Of a stretch of DNA of 64,000 bases, positions 18,028 through 27,103 are shown in pieces. The stretch is from positions 62,001 through 126,000 of the forward strand of contig NZ_VZPL01000007.1 in the NCBI RefSeq assembly GCF_008801575.1, given 5' to 3'. The position numbers were made by a program, and so were the translations under genes. This stretch comes from Xanthomonas cissicola. GTDB taxonomy: Bacteria > Pseudomonadota > Gammaproteobacteria > Xanthomonadales > Xanthomonadaceae. Each line of letters starts with the position of its first letter. Within the stretch, counting starts at the first letter, position 1. The notes below the pieces were generated by a model that searched no databases, was not told where the DNA came from, and saw nothing but the letters and a program-made list of their open reading frames with translations.

Positions 18028-19443
18028 GTGCCGGGCCGCTCCAAGTGGTATAGACGCTGGCGGCCGCGCTCATTGCAGGCCCGCCAGCTGCTGGCCGCCA
18101 GCCTCAGCCTGGTGGCCTTCCTGGCGCTGGCGGGTTACGCGCTGGATGTGGCGTTTGCCGACACCGCCGAGAAGAACCTGCGCGAGCGGTTGAAGAACTA
18201 CGCCTCCGCGTATGCGGCCAATATTGATTTCGTGCGCGACGGGTCGCTGTATATCGGCGGGCAACCGCCCGACCCGCGTTTCGATGTGCCTGGTGGCGGC
18301 CTGTATGTGGAAGTGGTGCGTCCGGACGAAAGCTGGACCTCGATGTCGGCCGAAGGCCCGAACATTCCGCACGGCCGCATGCTGGAGCCGCGCCAGGAAG
18401 AATTCATCGGCCCACTGGAAATGACCCAGATCGACGGCAGCCTGGGCCAGCTGTATCGCTACGGGCTGGGCGTGAGCTATGTCGAACGCGAACACGGCGG
18501 CGAGATTCCGTACACCATCTACGTGATGGAGGACGCGCGCTCGATGGGCGCGCAACTGCGTGTGTTCCGTGGTGCGGTTTGGTTCTACCTTGGCAGCGCC
18601 GGTGTGGTGTTGCTGGTGTTGCAGGCCTTCATTCTGCAATGGAGCCTGCGTCCGCTGCGGCGGGTCATCAACGAGTTGACCAAGGTGCAGCGCGGCGAGA
18701 TCCAGCGCATGAGCGAGCAGCATCCGCGCGAACTGGAGCCGCTGACCGACAGCATCAATGCCTTCATCGAGAGCGAACGCGACAACCTGGAGCGTCAGCG
18801 CAATACGCTGGCCGATCTTGCGCATAGCCTCAAGACGCCGATCGCCGTCTTGCGCACGCAATTGGATAGCGGTGCGTCCGAGCGCGATCTGCACGAAGAA
18901 ATGGATGTGCAGCTGCGCCGCATGAACGACCTGGTGTCGTATCAGCTGGCACGTGCGGCTTCCAGTGGGCACAAATTGTTCGCGGCACCATTGCCGATCG
19001 AGTCGACCGCCGAAGAAATCGTGCGCGGTCTTGAGAAGGTGTATTCGGTCAAAGGCGTCTTGTGCGAATTCGATATTTCCCCCGAGGCCCGCTTTCATGG
19101 CGAGCCGGGCGATTTGCAGGAACTGCTCGGCAACCTGCTGGAAAACGGCTTCAAGTGGGCGCGCAGCCGCGTGCTGCTGACCGCGAAACCGGGGCCCACC
19201 ACCGGTAGCCGTCGTGCCGGCCTGATTCTGTCGGTGGAAGACGACGGCCCCGGCATCGCGCCGGAAGATGTGGCCAAGATCCTGCAGCGCGGCGTGCGTG
19301 GCGACGAGCGCGTGCAAGGGCACGGCATCGGCATGTCGATCGTGCAGGACCTGATCAAGGGCTATCGCGGCGAGCTGCAGGTGGTGCGCTCGCAGGAACT
19401 GGGCGGCGCCCGCTTCGATGTGACCCTGCCGCCGGGACTGTGA
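18028..19443 (+). CDS. phoQ: Sensor histidine kinase PhoQ
   Basis: 471 residues from GTG. Membrane helices at about 20-40 and 178-200 enclose a periplasmic sensor region; HAMP follows (RPLRRVINELTKV). The phospho-acceptor histidine is in LADLAHSLKTPIAVLRTQ, the N box in LLGNLLENGFKWA, and the G boxes in VEDDGPGIAPED and GHGIGMSIVQDL. The HSLKTP form of the H-box is shared with PhoQ of enterobacteria. It is the cognate partner of the regulator immediately upstream. Confidence 0.92.
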   Translation: MPGRSKWYRRWRPRSLQARQLLAASLSLVAFLALAGYALDVAFADTAEKNLRERLKNYASAYAANIDFVRDGSLYIGGQPPDPRFDVPGGGLYVEVVRPDESWTSMSAEGPNIPHGRMLEPRQEEFIGPLEMTQIDGSLGQLYRYGLGVSYVEREHGGEIPYTIYVMEDARSMGAQLRVFRGAVWFYLGSAGVVLLVLQAFILQWSLRPLRRVINELTKVQRGEIQRMSEQHPRELEPLTDSINAFIESERDNLERQRNTLADLAHSLKTPIAVLRTQLDSGASERDLHEEMDVQLRRMNDLVSYQLARAASSGHKLFAAPLPIESTAEEIVRGLEKVYSVKGVLCEFDISPEARFHGEPGDLQELLGNLLENGFKWARSRVLLTAKPGPTTGSRRAGLILSVEDDGPGIAPEDVAKILQRGVRGDERVQGHGIGMSIVQDLIKGYRGELQVVRSQELGGARFDVTLPPGL

Positions 19444-19560
19444 CCGCCGCAGGGCCGATGAACCCGTGGCCAATGTGCGCTGGCGTTCCGACAACCGTTT
19501 AACGCCTCACGCGTTGGCTTACCCATACTGGGTGGCAAGCCGTTGCGATGGAGGGGCTGC

Positions 19561-21150
19561 ATGTTCGAGCAAGCTGGCCAGGCCGTGTGGGTGCACGCGC
19601 GCGTCGCGCGCGCGCAACACACGCGAGGATGGCGGGTGCTGCCGCTGTTGATCGGCAGCCTGTACGCGCTCACTTGCACGGCTGCGCAAGCGCCGCTGAC
19701 ACCATCGCAGATGCGCTGGCTGCAGCGGGCCACCTACGGTGTTGATGCCAGCAGCGCGACCCAGCTGACACGGCTGGGCCCCAAGCGCTTTGGTGCGCTG
19801 TTGTTGCAGCCCAGCGACGACGCTGCGTTGCCCGCGCCGGTACGCGCGCAGCTGCAGCGCTTCGACGCGCTGCATACCCCGCTGGTGGATCTGCTGACCC
19901 AGTACGAAGCCGACAAGGTTCGCCTGCAGTCCATGCCCGATGGCGATGAGAAGGTTGCCTTGCGCAAGCAGTGGCAGGCGCGCGGTGGTCAGATGCTGGT
20001 GCAGGCGCGGCAGGCGCAACTGTTGCGCGCGGTGTACGCGCCGGATCAACTGCGCGAGCAACTGGTGTGGTTCTGGCTCAATCATTTCAGCGTGTATGCC
20101 GACAAGGCCCGGGTGAAGTGGATGGCGGCCGACTACATGGAAAACGCGATCCGCCCCAATGCCACCGGCAAGTTCGCCGACCTGGTGATGGCCACGCTGG
20201 AAAGCCCGGCAATGCTGGAGTACCTGGACAACGCCAAGAACGCCAAGGGCAAGGTCAACGAAAACTACGCACGCGAGTTGATGGAACTGCACACGCTGGG
20301 CGTGCACGGCGGCTACAGCCAGCAGGATGTGCAGCAACTGGCGCTGATCCTCACCGGCGCGGGCCTGGTACCGATCAAGGCCACCGGCGCACCGCCGTTG
20401 GCGCCCGCAGCGCCAGGGCAGGCGCAGGTCGTGCGCAAGGGTCTGTTCGAATTCAATCCGGCGCGTCACCAACCCGGCGACAAGATGCTGCTTGGCCAAC
20501 GCATTGTCGGCGGTGGGCTGGATGAGATCGAACGCGCCGTGCAGCTGTTGGTGCGGCAGCCGGCCTGTGCGCATTTCATTTCGCAGCGCCTGGCCGAGTA
20601 CTTCGTCAGCGACACGCCGCCCACTGCGCTGGTGACGCGCATGGCCAATACCTTCCAGCACAGCGATGGCGATATCGCCAAGGTCATGCAGACCATGCTG
20701 GCGTCGCCGGAGTTCGCGCAGGCGCAACCGCGCAAGTTCAAGGACCCGAACCGCTTCGTGGTGTCGGCGATGCGGGTGGCGTACGAGGGGCAACCGGTGA
20801 TCAATGCCGCGCCAATGGCCAGTTGGGTGCAGCAGCTGGGTGAACCGTTGTTTGGTCGCATCACGCCCGATGGTTGGTCGCTGCAATCGCAGGCCTGGAC
20901 CAGTTCCGGGCAGTTGGCACGCAGGTTCGAGGTGGCGCGTTTGATCGGCGGCGGACCGAAGCAGTTGTTTCGTCTGGAGGGCGACAACCAGACGCCGATT
21001 CCTGCGCTGGTGCAGATCGAGACGCGCCCGTCGTACCGCTGGTTGGCGCCATCGCTGTCGGCTGCCACACGGCAGGCGCTGGATCAGGCGCGCTCGCCTG
21101 CCGAATGGAATGGGTTTTTGCTGTCGTCGCCAGACTTCAACTATCGCTGA
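19561..21150 (+). CDS. DUF1800 family exported protein
   Basis: 529 residues. N-terminal signal-like helix (VLPLLIGSLYALTCTAAQA), then the DUF1800 pattern: LTPSQMRWLQRATYG, LREQLVWFWLNHFSVYADK, NYARELMELHTLGVHGGYSQQDV, and a C-terminal region with ARRFEVARL. DUF1800 proteins are exported and nearly always paired with a DUF1501 protein, as here; the biochemical role is unknown. The ATG at 19561 has GGAGGGGC before it, which decides it over the TTG upstream. Confidence 0.9.
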   Translation: MFEQAGQAVWVHARVARAQHTRGWRVLPLLIGSLYALTCTAAQAPLTPSQMRWLQRATYGVDASSATQLTRLGPKRFGALLLQPSDDAALPAPVRAQLQRFDALHTPLVDLLTQYEADKVRLQSMPDGDEKVALRKQWQARGGQMLVQARQAQLLRAVYAPDQLREQLVWFWLNHFSVYADKARVKWMAADYMENAIRPNATGKFADLVMATLESPAMLEYLDNAKNAKGKVNENYARELMELHTLGVHGGYSQQDVQQLALILTGAGLVPIKATGAPPLAPAAPGQAQVVRKGLFEFNPARHQPGDKMLLGQRIVGGGLDEIERAVQLLVRQPACAHFISQRLAEYFVSDTPPTALVTRMANTFQHSDGDIAKVMQTMLASPEFAQAQPRKFKDPNRFVVSAMRVAYEGQPVINAAPMASWVQQLGEPLFGRITPDGWSLQSQAWTSSGQLARRFEVARLIGGGPKQLFRLEGDNQTPIPALVQIETRPSYRWLAPSLSAATRQALDQARSPAEWNGFLLSSPDFNYR

Positions 21151-21269
21151 GGGCATGGCGCCGATTCGGATTCGCCGATTCAAGGCCCACGATTCACGTT
21201 CGCAGAATCAAAAACAACCGATCCAGCGATTTAACGAATGCCAGGCGGTCAATGCCGCGGGAGTACACC

Positions 21270-22454
21270 ATGCAACGACGTCAATTTCTGCTTGCCTCTG
21301 CAGCCGCTGCAAGCATGCCGTGGGCCGGTCGTCTGTTCGCTGCGCCACGCGATAGCGCACGCATGCTGGTGGTGTTTCTGCGTGGCGGCTACGACAGCAA
21401 TAATCTGCTGGTGCCGCATGGCAGCGATTTTTATTATCAGTCGCGGCCGAGCCTGGCCATTGCGCGGCCGGATCCGGCCAATCCAAACAGTGCTGTAGCG
21501 CTGAACGCGCAGTGGGGTCTCAACCCGGTGGTGCGCGAGACGCTGCTGCCACTATGGGAACGCAAGCAAGTGGCCTTCGTGCCGTTTGCCGGCACCGACG
21601 ACCTGTCGCGCAGTCACTTCGAAACCCAGGACGATATCGAATCCGGCCAGGCCGGCAAGCACCGCGATTACCGCTCCGGGTTCATGGCGCGCCTGTCGGG
21701 GGTGCTCAGTGGCGTGCCGGCCATCGCGTTCACCGATTCGTTGCCGCTGACGTTCCAGTGTGGTGGCGATTTACCCAATGTGTCGTTGCGGAGTATTGGC
21801 AAAGGCGGGCTGGATGCGCGGCAGGCACAGATCCTGTCGCAGATGTACGACAGTACGCCGCTGGCGGCCGCTGCGCGCGAGGGCTTGGCGCTGCGTCAGC
21901 AGGTCACCGCGCAGTTGCGCGAAGAGATGGAGCAGGCTGGCCGTGGCGCCGCCAGTGCACGCACCTTCGCCGATGAAACCCGGCGCATGGCCACCTTGAT
22001 GCGCGAGCGCTATCGCCTGGGCTTCGTCGATGTCGGTGGCTGGGACACGCATGCCAACCAGGGTAGCGTGGAAGGTGGCCTGGCCAACAACCTGCGCAAT
22101 CTCGGCGAAGGGCTGGCTGCCTATGCCGATGCGTTGGGCCCGGCCTGGAACGACACCGTGGTGGTCGTCATCTCCGAATTCGGCCGCACCTTCCGCGAGA
22201 ACGGCAGCAAGGGCACCGATCACGGGCACGGCACCACGTACTGGGTGCTGGGAGGTGGCTTGCGCGGCGGTCGCATCGCTGGCGAACAGGTGGCGGTCGA
22301 ACAGGCGCAGCTGCTGCAGAATCGCGATTACCCAGTGCTCAACAATTACCGCAGCCTGTTCGGCGGGATGCTCAGCCGTCTGTGGGGGCTGTCGCCAGCG
22401 CAGTTGGAGCGGGTGTTCCCGGGTGCCAAGCCACGCGATCTTGGATTGGTGTGA
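21270..22454 (+). CDS. DUF1501 family Tat-exported protein
   Basis: 394 residues. MQRRQFLLASAAAASMPWA is a twin-arginine-type signal. The body belongs to DUF1501, a branch of the alkaline-phosphatase/sulfatase superfamily: VVFLRGGYDSNNLLVPHG, SHFETQDDIESG, VGGWDTHANQG and VISEFGRTFRENGSKGTDHGHG carry the acidic and histidine metal ligands. It pairs with the preceding DUF1800 protein (119-bp spacing). The substrate is unknown; a phospho- or sulfo-hydrolase chemistry is inferred from the fold. Confidence 0.9.
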   Translation: MQRRQFLLASAAAASMPWAGRLFAAPRDSARMLVVFLRGGYDSNNLLVPHGSDFYYQSRPSLAIARPDPANPNSAVALNAQWGLNPVVRETLLPLWERKQVAFVPFAGTDDLSRSHFETQDDIESGQAGKHRDYRSGFMARLSGVLSGVPAIAFTDSLPLTFQCGGDLPNVSLRSIGKGGLDARQAQILSQMYDSTPLAAAAREGLALRQQVTAQLREEMEQAGRGAASARTFADETRRMATLMRERYRLGFVDVGGWDTHANQGSVEGGLANNLRNLGEGLAAYADALGPAWNDTVVVVISEFGRTFRENGSKGTDHGHGTTYWVLGGGLRGGRIAGEQVAVEQAQLLQNRDYPVLNNYRSLFGGMLSRLWGLSPAQLERVFPGAKPRDLGLV

Positions 22455-22602
22455 ATCTGCTTGGTGAACGATCGCACAGGCGAGGCCATGTGCGTGATGT
22501 CGACCGCGGGTTTGCGTCGATCCTGCGGCATCTGCTTCAAGCGACGGCTGCAGGTTGCCTCTGCCAACGGCGATATCGCACGCCGCTCCGCGACGCGGCA
22601 CA

Positions 22603-23358
22603 TCACCGTTGCACTGAATCTGCAAACGGCGAGGGCCCGTAAAACCGTTCCAGGTGCAGGGCGACCTGCGGCATGCTGCGCAAAAGCACGCGCGGTGCGG
22701 AGAAGTGATATTCGCTGACCACTGCGAAGAATTCCTCCGGGGCTTCGGCGGCATAGGGATCGATCTCGGTGTCTTGACCGGCATCGACGCGTTGGCAAAA
22801 CAGATCGTAGGCGTGCTGGAAATCGCGCGCCCAGGCGCGTTGCGCATCGCGCGGCAGGGGCGGCGTGCCGTCGAGCGCGCCATCCAGTGCATCGAGCTTG
22901 TGCGCCATCTCATGCACGATCACGTTGAAGCCTGCCTGCGGGTCGTCCAGGTCGGCTTGCACATCGGCCCAGCTGACGATCAACGGACCTTGCTCCCAGG
23001 CTTCGCCGATCAGGGTGTCGTCCCAGGCATGCATCACCCCGGCCGCATCCATGTGGGTGCGCTGCACGCGGAACGCATCCGGATACACGATCAGCTGCGA
23101 CCAGCCGCGCCAGCCGGCGGCGCCGATTTCCAGCAGCGGCAGGCAGCAGGTCGCGGCCAGCACAAGCTGATCGTTCGGTTGCAGCTGCAATCCGTCGACG
23201 GGCGAAATGGTCTTTTGCTGCAGGAACTGCGCGGTCAATGCGCGCAGACGGTGCTGGCGGGGCGGATCGAGCGCGGCGACCCAGGCGCAACTGCCGCACA
23301 GCGGCTGCCACAGCGCATCAGCAATGTCGGGGGGCGGCCGGCGCAGCCGGCGCGTCAA
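22603..23358 (-). CDS. mtfA: MtfA-like zinc metallopeptidase (M90)
   Basis: 251 residues. The zinc motif HEMAHKLD is at about residue 149, followed by a glutamate ligand in the AEAPEEFFAVVSEYHF segment. E. coli MtfA is a cytosolic peptidase that binds the repressor Mlc and so affects ptsG; Xanthomonas shows no sign of Mlc here, so the peptidase role is the safer statement. The small exported-protein gene ends 8 bases before its start in the same direction, so they are probably co-transcribed. Confidence 0.9.
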   Translation of the reverse strand: MTRRLRRPPPDIADALWQPLCGSCAWVAALDPPRQHRLRALTAQFLQQKTISPVDGLQLQPNDQLVLAATCCLPLLEIGAAGWRGWSQLIVYPDAFRVQRTHMDAAGVMHAWDDTLIGEAWEQGPLIVSWADVQADLDDPQAGFNVIVHEMAHKLDALDGALDGTPPLPRDAQRAWARDFQHAYDLFCQRVDAGQDTEIDPYAAEAPEEFFAVVSEYHFSAPRVLLRSMPQVALHLERFYGPSPFADSVQR

Positions 23359-23366
23359 CCACTGGA

Positions 23367-23639
23367 TCAGCGGAACATGCCCGGCAGGAAACTGTGCCAG
23401 CGCGGCATCGTGCGCATGCGCGGGAACAACGAATCGCCATCGCTGCCGCCGCCGCCGGTGGACGGCGTGGCTTTGTGCGGGCTGTTGCGCGCCGGTGCCG
23501 CCTCGGGCGCCGGTGTTCTGCCGCGTGCGGCCGAGTTGGTGCTGATGCAGCTGTCATGATCGCCGTCGATCAGCTGGTCCGATGCCAGGGCGGCAAGCGG
23601 AGCCAACAACAGCAGCAGGCAAACCGTGATTCGGCGCAT
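23367..23639 (-). CDS. Small exported protein, unknown function
   Basis: About 90 residues from the ATG that begins the signal peptide MRRITVCLLLLLAPLAALAS; an in-frame ATG three codons earlier is equally possible. The mature part is short, rich in Pro, Ala, Ser and Gly (TPSTGGGGSDGDS) with one cysteine near its N-terminus, and has no recognised domain. It directly precedes mtfA. Confidence 0.55.
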   Translation of the reverse strand: MRRITVCLLLLLAPLAALASDQLIDGDHDSCISTNSAARGRTPAPEAAPARNSPHKATPSTGGGGSDGDSLFPRMRTMPRWHSFLPGMFR

Positions 23640-24033
23640 CGTCCACATCCAGGGCAAGCGGCGTGAGTCGCCGATCATAACGCGCTTTTCACTTCCTCAC
23701 GCAAGCCGCGCTGGGCGCCCGGGAGGGCTTGGCGCATACTTTGGCGGATGGATTCGGGGACTTCGCGCGCAATGCACTGTGAGATGAAACGCGCCGGTGG
23801 CCGGCGGTACGGCGCAGGCGCTGCGGGAGATGGGTCTGGCGCGCGCATCGGTCAGTCGCAGGGTGCATGCTCGGTGCTGTCGGTCGCAGAACCGACCGCA
23901 CGCCTGGTCTGGCCCGTCGATGCTGCGTCACGCGCGTTGCCCCGGCGGCACACCGGCTGCGCAGCGCAGGCATTGCTTCCGGGTGCTGCAGCCCGCGCCG
24001 TCGCCACGTCACGCCCCATCGCCCGCCGCAGCC
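23640..24033. other. Divergent spacer between the small exported gene and birA
   Basis: Nearly 400 bases with no convincing gene. The open frame running into birA has shadow composition (Arg/Ala/Gly/Ser). It must contain the birA promoter; no BirA operator-like dyad was recognised. Confidence 0.5.
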
Positions 24034-24999
24034 GTGGATGACCGTGCGTTGCTGGCCAAACTTGCCGGTGGCCGGCTGTCTGGCGATGCCTTGGCGCGCG
24101 ATGCCGGGCTGACCCGCGCGGCGGTGTGGAAGCGCATCCAGAATCTGCGAGCGGCCGGCGTCGACATCGAGGGACGGGCTGGTGACGGGTACCGCCTGGC
24201 CACGCCGTTGGATCTGCTGGACGCGACGCGCATCCGTGCCGGCATGGCACCCGGTGCGGCAGCTGGGCTGGCGGCACTGGATGTGGCCTGGACGCTGGAC
24301 TCCACCAACACCACCTTGCTGGCGCAGCCGGCGCCCGAACAGGGTGTGGCGGTGCTGCTGGCGGAGCGCCAGACCGGCGGCCGCGGCCGGCGCGGCCGTC
24401 AATGGACCTCGCCGCTGGGCGCGCACATTTATCTGTCGGCGTCGCGCCGTTTCAATGGCGGGCTGGGCCAACTCGCAGGCCTGAGCTTGGCTGTGGGTGT
24501 GGCAGTGGCCGAAGCCTTGCGCGGTTGCGGGTTCGCCGATGTCGGGCTGAAGTGGCCCAACGATCTGCTGGCGCGGCAGCGCAAGCTGGGCGGCCTGTTG
24601 ATCGAAGGCGGCGGCGAGATGGCCGGCAACGCGCGTGCAGTGATCGGGCTGGGCTTGAACGTACACATGCCGGCGACCGCAGCGGCCAGCATCGACCAGC
24701 CGTGGGTCGACCTGGATACCCTGGCTGGCAGCCCGGTGTCGCGCGACCGGGTGACGGCAGCGGTGCTGTCCGGGTTGCTGCCGGCACTGGACCTGTTCGA
24801 GGCGCAGGGGCTGGCGCCGTTTCTGGGACGCTATGCAGACCTGGATGTCTTGAGCGGGCGAGCGGTGCAGGTCGAAGAAGCCGGCAACCGACATACTGGA
24901 GTCGCGCTCGGCCTGGCGGCCGATGGTGCGTTGCGGGTGCAGCTGGGCGAGACGGTGCGCCTGTTCCACTCCGGAGAAGTGAGCGTGAGACCTGCATGA
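24034..24999 (+). CDS. birA: Biotin-[acetyl-CoA carboxylase] ligase / biotin repressor
   Basis: 321 residues from GTG. N-terminal winged helix (DALARDAGLTRAAVWKRIQNL) is present, so this is the bifunctional type that can also repress biotin genes. Catalytic domain: DSTNTTLL, the biotinyl-AMP loop GRGRRGRQW, KWPNDLL with the KWPND lysine, and GGLLIE...GLGLNVH. The C-terminal SH3-like part follows. The stop overlaps the coaX start (ATGA). The start was chosen because the helix-turn-helix begins within a few residues. Confidence 0.94.
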   Translation: MDDRALLAKLAGGRLSGDALARDAGLTRAAVWKRIQNLRAAGVDIEGRAGDGYRLATPLDLLDATRIRAGMAPGAAAGLAALDVAWTLDSTNTTLLAQPAPEQGVAVLLAERQTGGRGRRGRQWTSPLGAHIYLSASRRFNGGLGQLAGLSLAVGVAVAEALRGCGFADVGLKWPNDLLARQRKLGGLLIEGGGEMAGNARAVIGLGLNVHMPATAAASIDQPWVDLDTLAGSPVSRDRVTAAVLSGLLPALDLFEAQGLAPFLGRYADLDVLSGRAVQVEEAGNRHTGVALGLAADGALRVQLGETVRLFHSGEVSVRPA

Positions 25000-25724
25000 G
25001 CGAGTGGTTGTTCGACCTGGGAAATTCGCGCTTCAAGTACGCGCCGCTGCACGGCAACCGTGCCGGCCAGGTGCAGGCATGGGCGCATGGCGCCGAGGCG
25101 ATGGACGCGGCGGCGCTGGCGGCGCTGCCATCCGGGCGTATTGCGTATGTCGCCAGCGTGGCCGCGCCGGCATTGACGCAACGCATGATCGCCTGCCTGC
25201 AGGAGCGCTTTACGCAGGTGCGCATCGTGCGGACCACCGCCGAATGCGCCGGCATCCGCATCGCCTATGCCGACCCGAGCCGCTTCGGCGTGGATCGCTT
25301 CCTGGCGTTGCTGGGTGCGCGTAGCGACGCGCCGGTGCTGGTGGCCGGCGTGGGCACCGCATTGACCATCGACGTGCTCGGCGCCGATGGCCTGCATCAC
25401 GGTGGCCGCATCGCCGCCTCGCCCACCACCATGCGCGAAGCACTGCATGCGCGCGCGGTGCAACTGCCGGCCAGCGGCGGCGATTACGTCGAGCTAGCCA
25501 TCGACACCGACGATGCCTTGACCTCCGGCTGCGATGGCGCGGCGGTGGCGCTGATCGAGCGCAGCCTGCAGCACGCCCAACGCAGCCTGGGCGTTCCGGT
25601 ACGGCTGCTGGTGCATGGCGGTGGCGCGCCGCCGTTGCTGCCGCTGCTGCCCGATGCCACGTTCCGCGCGGCCCTGGTACTGGACGGTCTGGCGACGTGG
25701 GCGACCGCCGCGTCGTCGCCGTAG
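24996..25724 (+). CDS. coaX: Type III pantothenate kinase
   Basis: Phosphorylates pantothenate, the first step of coenzyme A synthesis; 242 residues. ASKHA-type phosphate motifs: FDLGNSRFKYA at the N-terminus, FGVDRFLALLGA and VAGVGTALTIDVLGADG. Overlaps birA by 4 bases, and a birA-coaX order is common in proteobacteria. The SPOR gene follows after 9 bases. Confidence 0.95.
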   Translation: MSEWLFDLGNSRFKYAPLHGNRAGQVQAWAHGAEAMDAAALAALPSGRIAYVASVAAPALTQRMIACLQERFTQVRIVRTTAECAGIRIAYADPSRFGVDRFLALLGARSDAPVLVAGVGTALTIDVLGADGLHHGGRIAASPTTMREALHARAVQLPASGGDYVELAIDTDDALTSGCDGAAVALIERSLQHAQRSLGVPVRLLVHGGGAPPLLPLLPDATFRAALVLDGLATWATAASSP

Positions 25725-25733
25725 AATCGGGGC

Positions 25734-26627
25734 ATGTATGTGCGTGCCCTCATCGTCGTTTTGATCGTCCTCAACGCCGGGGTGGCGTTGTGGTGGGCCT
25801 TGCAGCCGCCACCGGCACCACCGTCGGCGCCGCCGCAGCCGAGCGGTGTGGCGCGGCTGGAGTTGCTGCCAACAGCGACCGGTGCTGGCGGGGCTGTGCT
25901 GCCGGCTGCAGCGCATACGGGATCGGGGTCTGCGGCAGAGAGTGCGTCGACAGCACCGGCGCCATCGACATCGACAGCATCCGGGCTTGCATCCGTACCC
26001 ACGCCGGCCACGTCGGCAGTTGCGGGTCCCTCCACGCCCACTTCTGCAGCGCCGACACCGGCCACCACTGCTGCAGCGGAAGCGCCGCGCAGCGCATCGG
26101 AAGCTGCTGCGAAACCAGTCAATGGCGTCGCCACGACGGCTGCACAATCATCGCCCGCGCCATCCCCGCCTGCCGCAGAGCGCTGCGCCAGCCTGGGACC
26201 CTTTGCGGCACGCGCCGATGCCGATGCCGCGCTGGCGCGCGTACGTGGGCAGGCCAGCCGCGCCAGCGTGCGCGAGGACAAGGACGCCGGCATCAGCACA
26301 TTTCGGGTGATGTTGCCCAATGTGGGCGATCGCGCGGCTGCGCAGGCCTTGGTCAAGCGCATTGCCGCGGCCGGGATGGGCGACTACTACGTGATCGCGC
26401 AGGGCGAGGACAACACCGTGGCGCTGGGCCAGTACCAGAGCCGCGAGCGCGCCGAGCGGCGCCAGGCCAGCCTGGTCGGCGCAGGATTTCCGGCGCAACT
26501 GGTGCCCAGCGGCAACGGCCAATCGCGGTGGTGGATCGATGTCCGCACCAGTGCGGCCACCAGCGCCCTGCAAGGGGCTGCCGGTGCCACGCGTCAGCGT
26601 TCGCTAGATTGCGCCGCGCTGCGCTAG
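25734..26627 (+). CDS. Single-span SPOR-domain protein
   Basis: 297 residues. One N-terminal membrane helix (ALIVVLIVLNAGVALWWAL), a long low-complexity Pro/Ala/Thr/Ser linker (30-150) and a C-terminal SPOR domain (150-275; CASLGPFAARADADAALA...YYVIAQGEDNTVALGQYQSRERAERR). SPOR domains bind denuded glycan strands of septal peptidoglycan, so a division or cell-wall role is likely. Last gene of the birA-coaX group; the integrated island begins directly after it. Confidence 0.88.
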   Translation: MYVRALIVVLIVLNAGVALWWALQPPPAPPSAPPQPSGVARLELLPTATGAGGAVLPAAAHTGSGSAAESASTAPAPSTSTASGLASVPTPATSAVAGPSTPTSAAPTPATTAAAEAPRSASEAAAKPVNGVATTAAQSSPAPSPPAAERCASLGPFAARADADAALARVRGQASRASVREDKDAGISTFRVMLPNVGDRAAAQALVKRIAAAGMGDYYVIAQGEDNTVALGQYQSRERAERRQASLVGAGFPAQLVPSGNGQSRWWIDVRTSAATSALQGAAGATRQRSLDCAALR

Positions 26628-26659
26628 AATGCGCACCGGCGCGCAACGCGCCTGCCTTC

Positions 26660-26697
26660 GCCGGCATAGCTCAGTTGGTAGAGCAACCGCCTTGTAA
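26660..26697 (+). pseudogene. 5' half of a tRNA-Thr(TGT) gene, cut at the anticodon loop
   Basis: GCCGGCA acceptor strand, TA, GCTC-AGTTGGTA-GAGC D-arm, then ACCGC and the anticodon loop CTTGTAA (anticodon TGT). After the loop the sequence reads CTCGGACGCGG, with no 3' anticodon stem, T-arm or acceptor. The matching 3' half lies about 3.65 kb downstream at 30345-30389: its TGTCGGC pairs with GCCGGCA (one G-T wobble). The gene is therefore split by an insertion. Confidence 0.85.
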
Positions 26698-26829
26698 CTC
26701 GGACGCGGTTGTTGTGGTGACGAGCCAGAAGGCTAAGCGCGGCAAGGCTTTAGGCTCGCCAGCGCGTAAACCCAGCGCGTAAACTGTGGGACAAGCCGGA
26801 CACGGTTTGAGCAAGAGAAGTACGACATC

Positions 26830-26905
26830 GCCGCTTTAGCTCAGTCGGTAGAGCAACTGATTTGTAATCAGTAGGTCGTCCGTTCGATTCGGACAAGCGG
26901 CACCA
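26830..26905 (+). tRNA. tRNA-Thr (anticodon TGT), intact, inside the element
   Basis: All arms pair: GCCGCTT with AAGCGGC, GCTC/GAGC, ACTGA-TTTGTAA-TCAGT, GTCCG-TTCGATT-CGGAC, ending in encoded ACCA. Anticodon TGT reads ACA and other ACN codons by wobble. It carries the same anticodon as the tRNA gene that the insertion destroyed, so it probably replaces it (inference). Confidence 0.96.
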
Positions 26906-26915
26906 TCCCTCGTAG

Positions 26916-27077
26916 TCAGCGCCCCTTCGCGCTGCTCTTTCTGGACTTCGGCTGGAGCCCGGCCGCGCGCTGCTCCAGGCATTCGTTCCCTGGCCAGAGC
27001 GGCGTTAGGGGGCTTTGCAATTCGCGTTGCAGCAGTTGTAACCACTCGTGAGGGTAGGCTTTCAGGTCGGTAGCCAT
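26916..27077 (-). CDS. Possible 53-residue protein in the element
   Basis: Starts MATDLKAYPHEWLQLL and ends in a basic SRKSSAKGR tail; two short helices and a Trp/Pro-containing turn give it a more protein-like composition than neighbouring frames. No convincing Shine-Dalgarno sequence and no family. It lies downstream of the membrane-protein gene in the same direction, 27 bases away. Confidence 0.35.
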   Translation of the reverse strand: MATDLKAYPHEWLQLLQRELQSPLTPLWPGNECLEQRAAGLQPKSRKSSAKGR

Positions 27078-27103
27078 GGCCAAGCGAAAATGTAGAGGCG
27101 GCT

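Noticed and set aside
18070-19494. 474-codon minus-strand frame over phoQ
   Set aside because: Shadow of the kinase gene, whose motifs are all complete on the plus strand.
19519-21183. 554-codon minus-strand frame over the DUF1800 gene
   Set aside because: Shadow of DUF1800; high Arg/His/Gln content.
26836-27045. 69-codon minus-strand frame ending CPNRTDDLL...
   Set aside because: It is the antisense of tRNA-Thr, a common false annotation.
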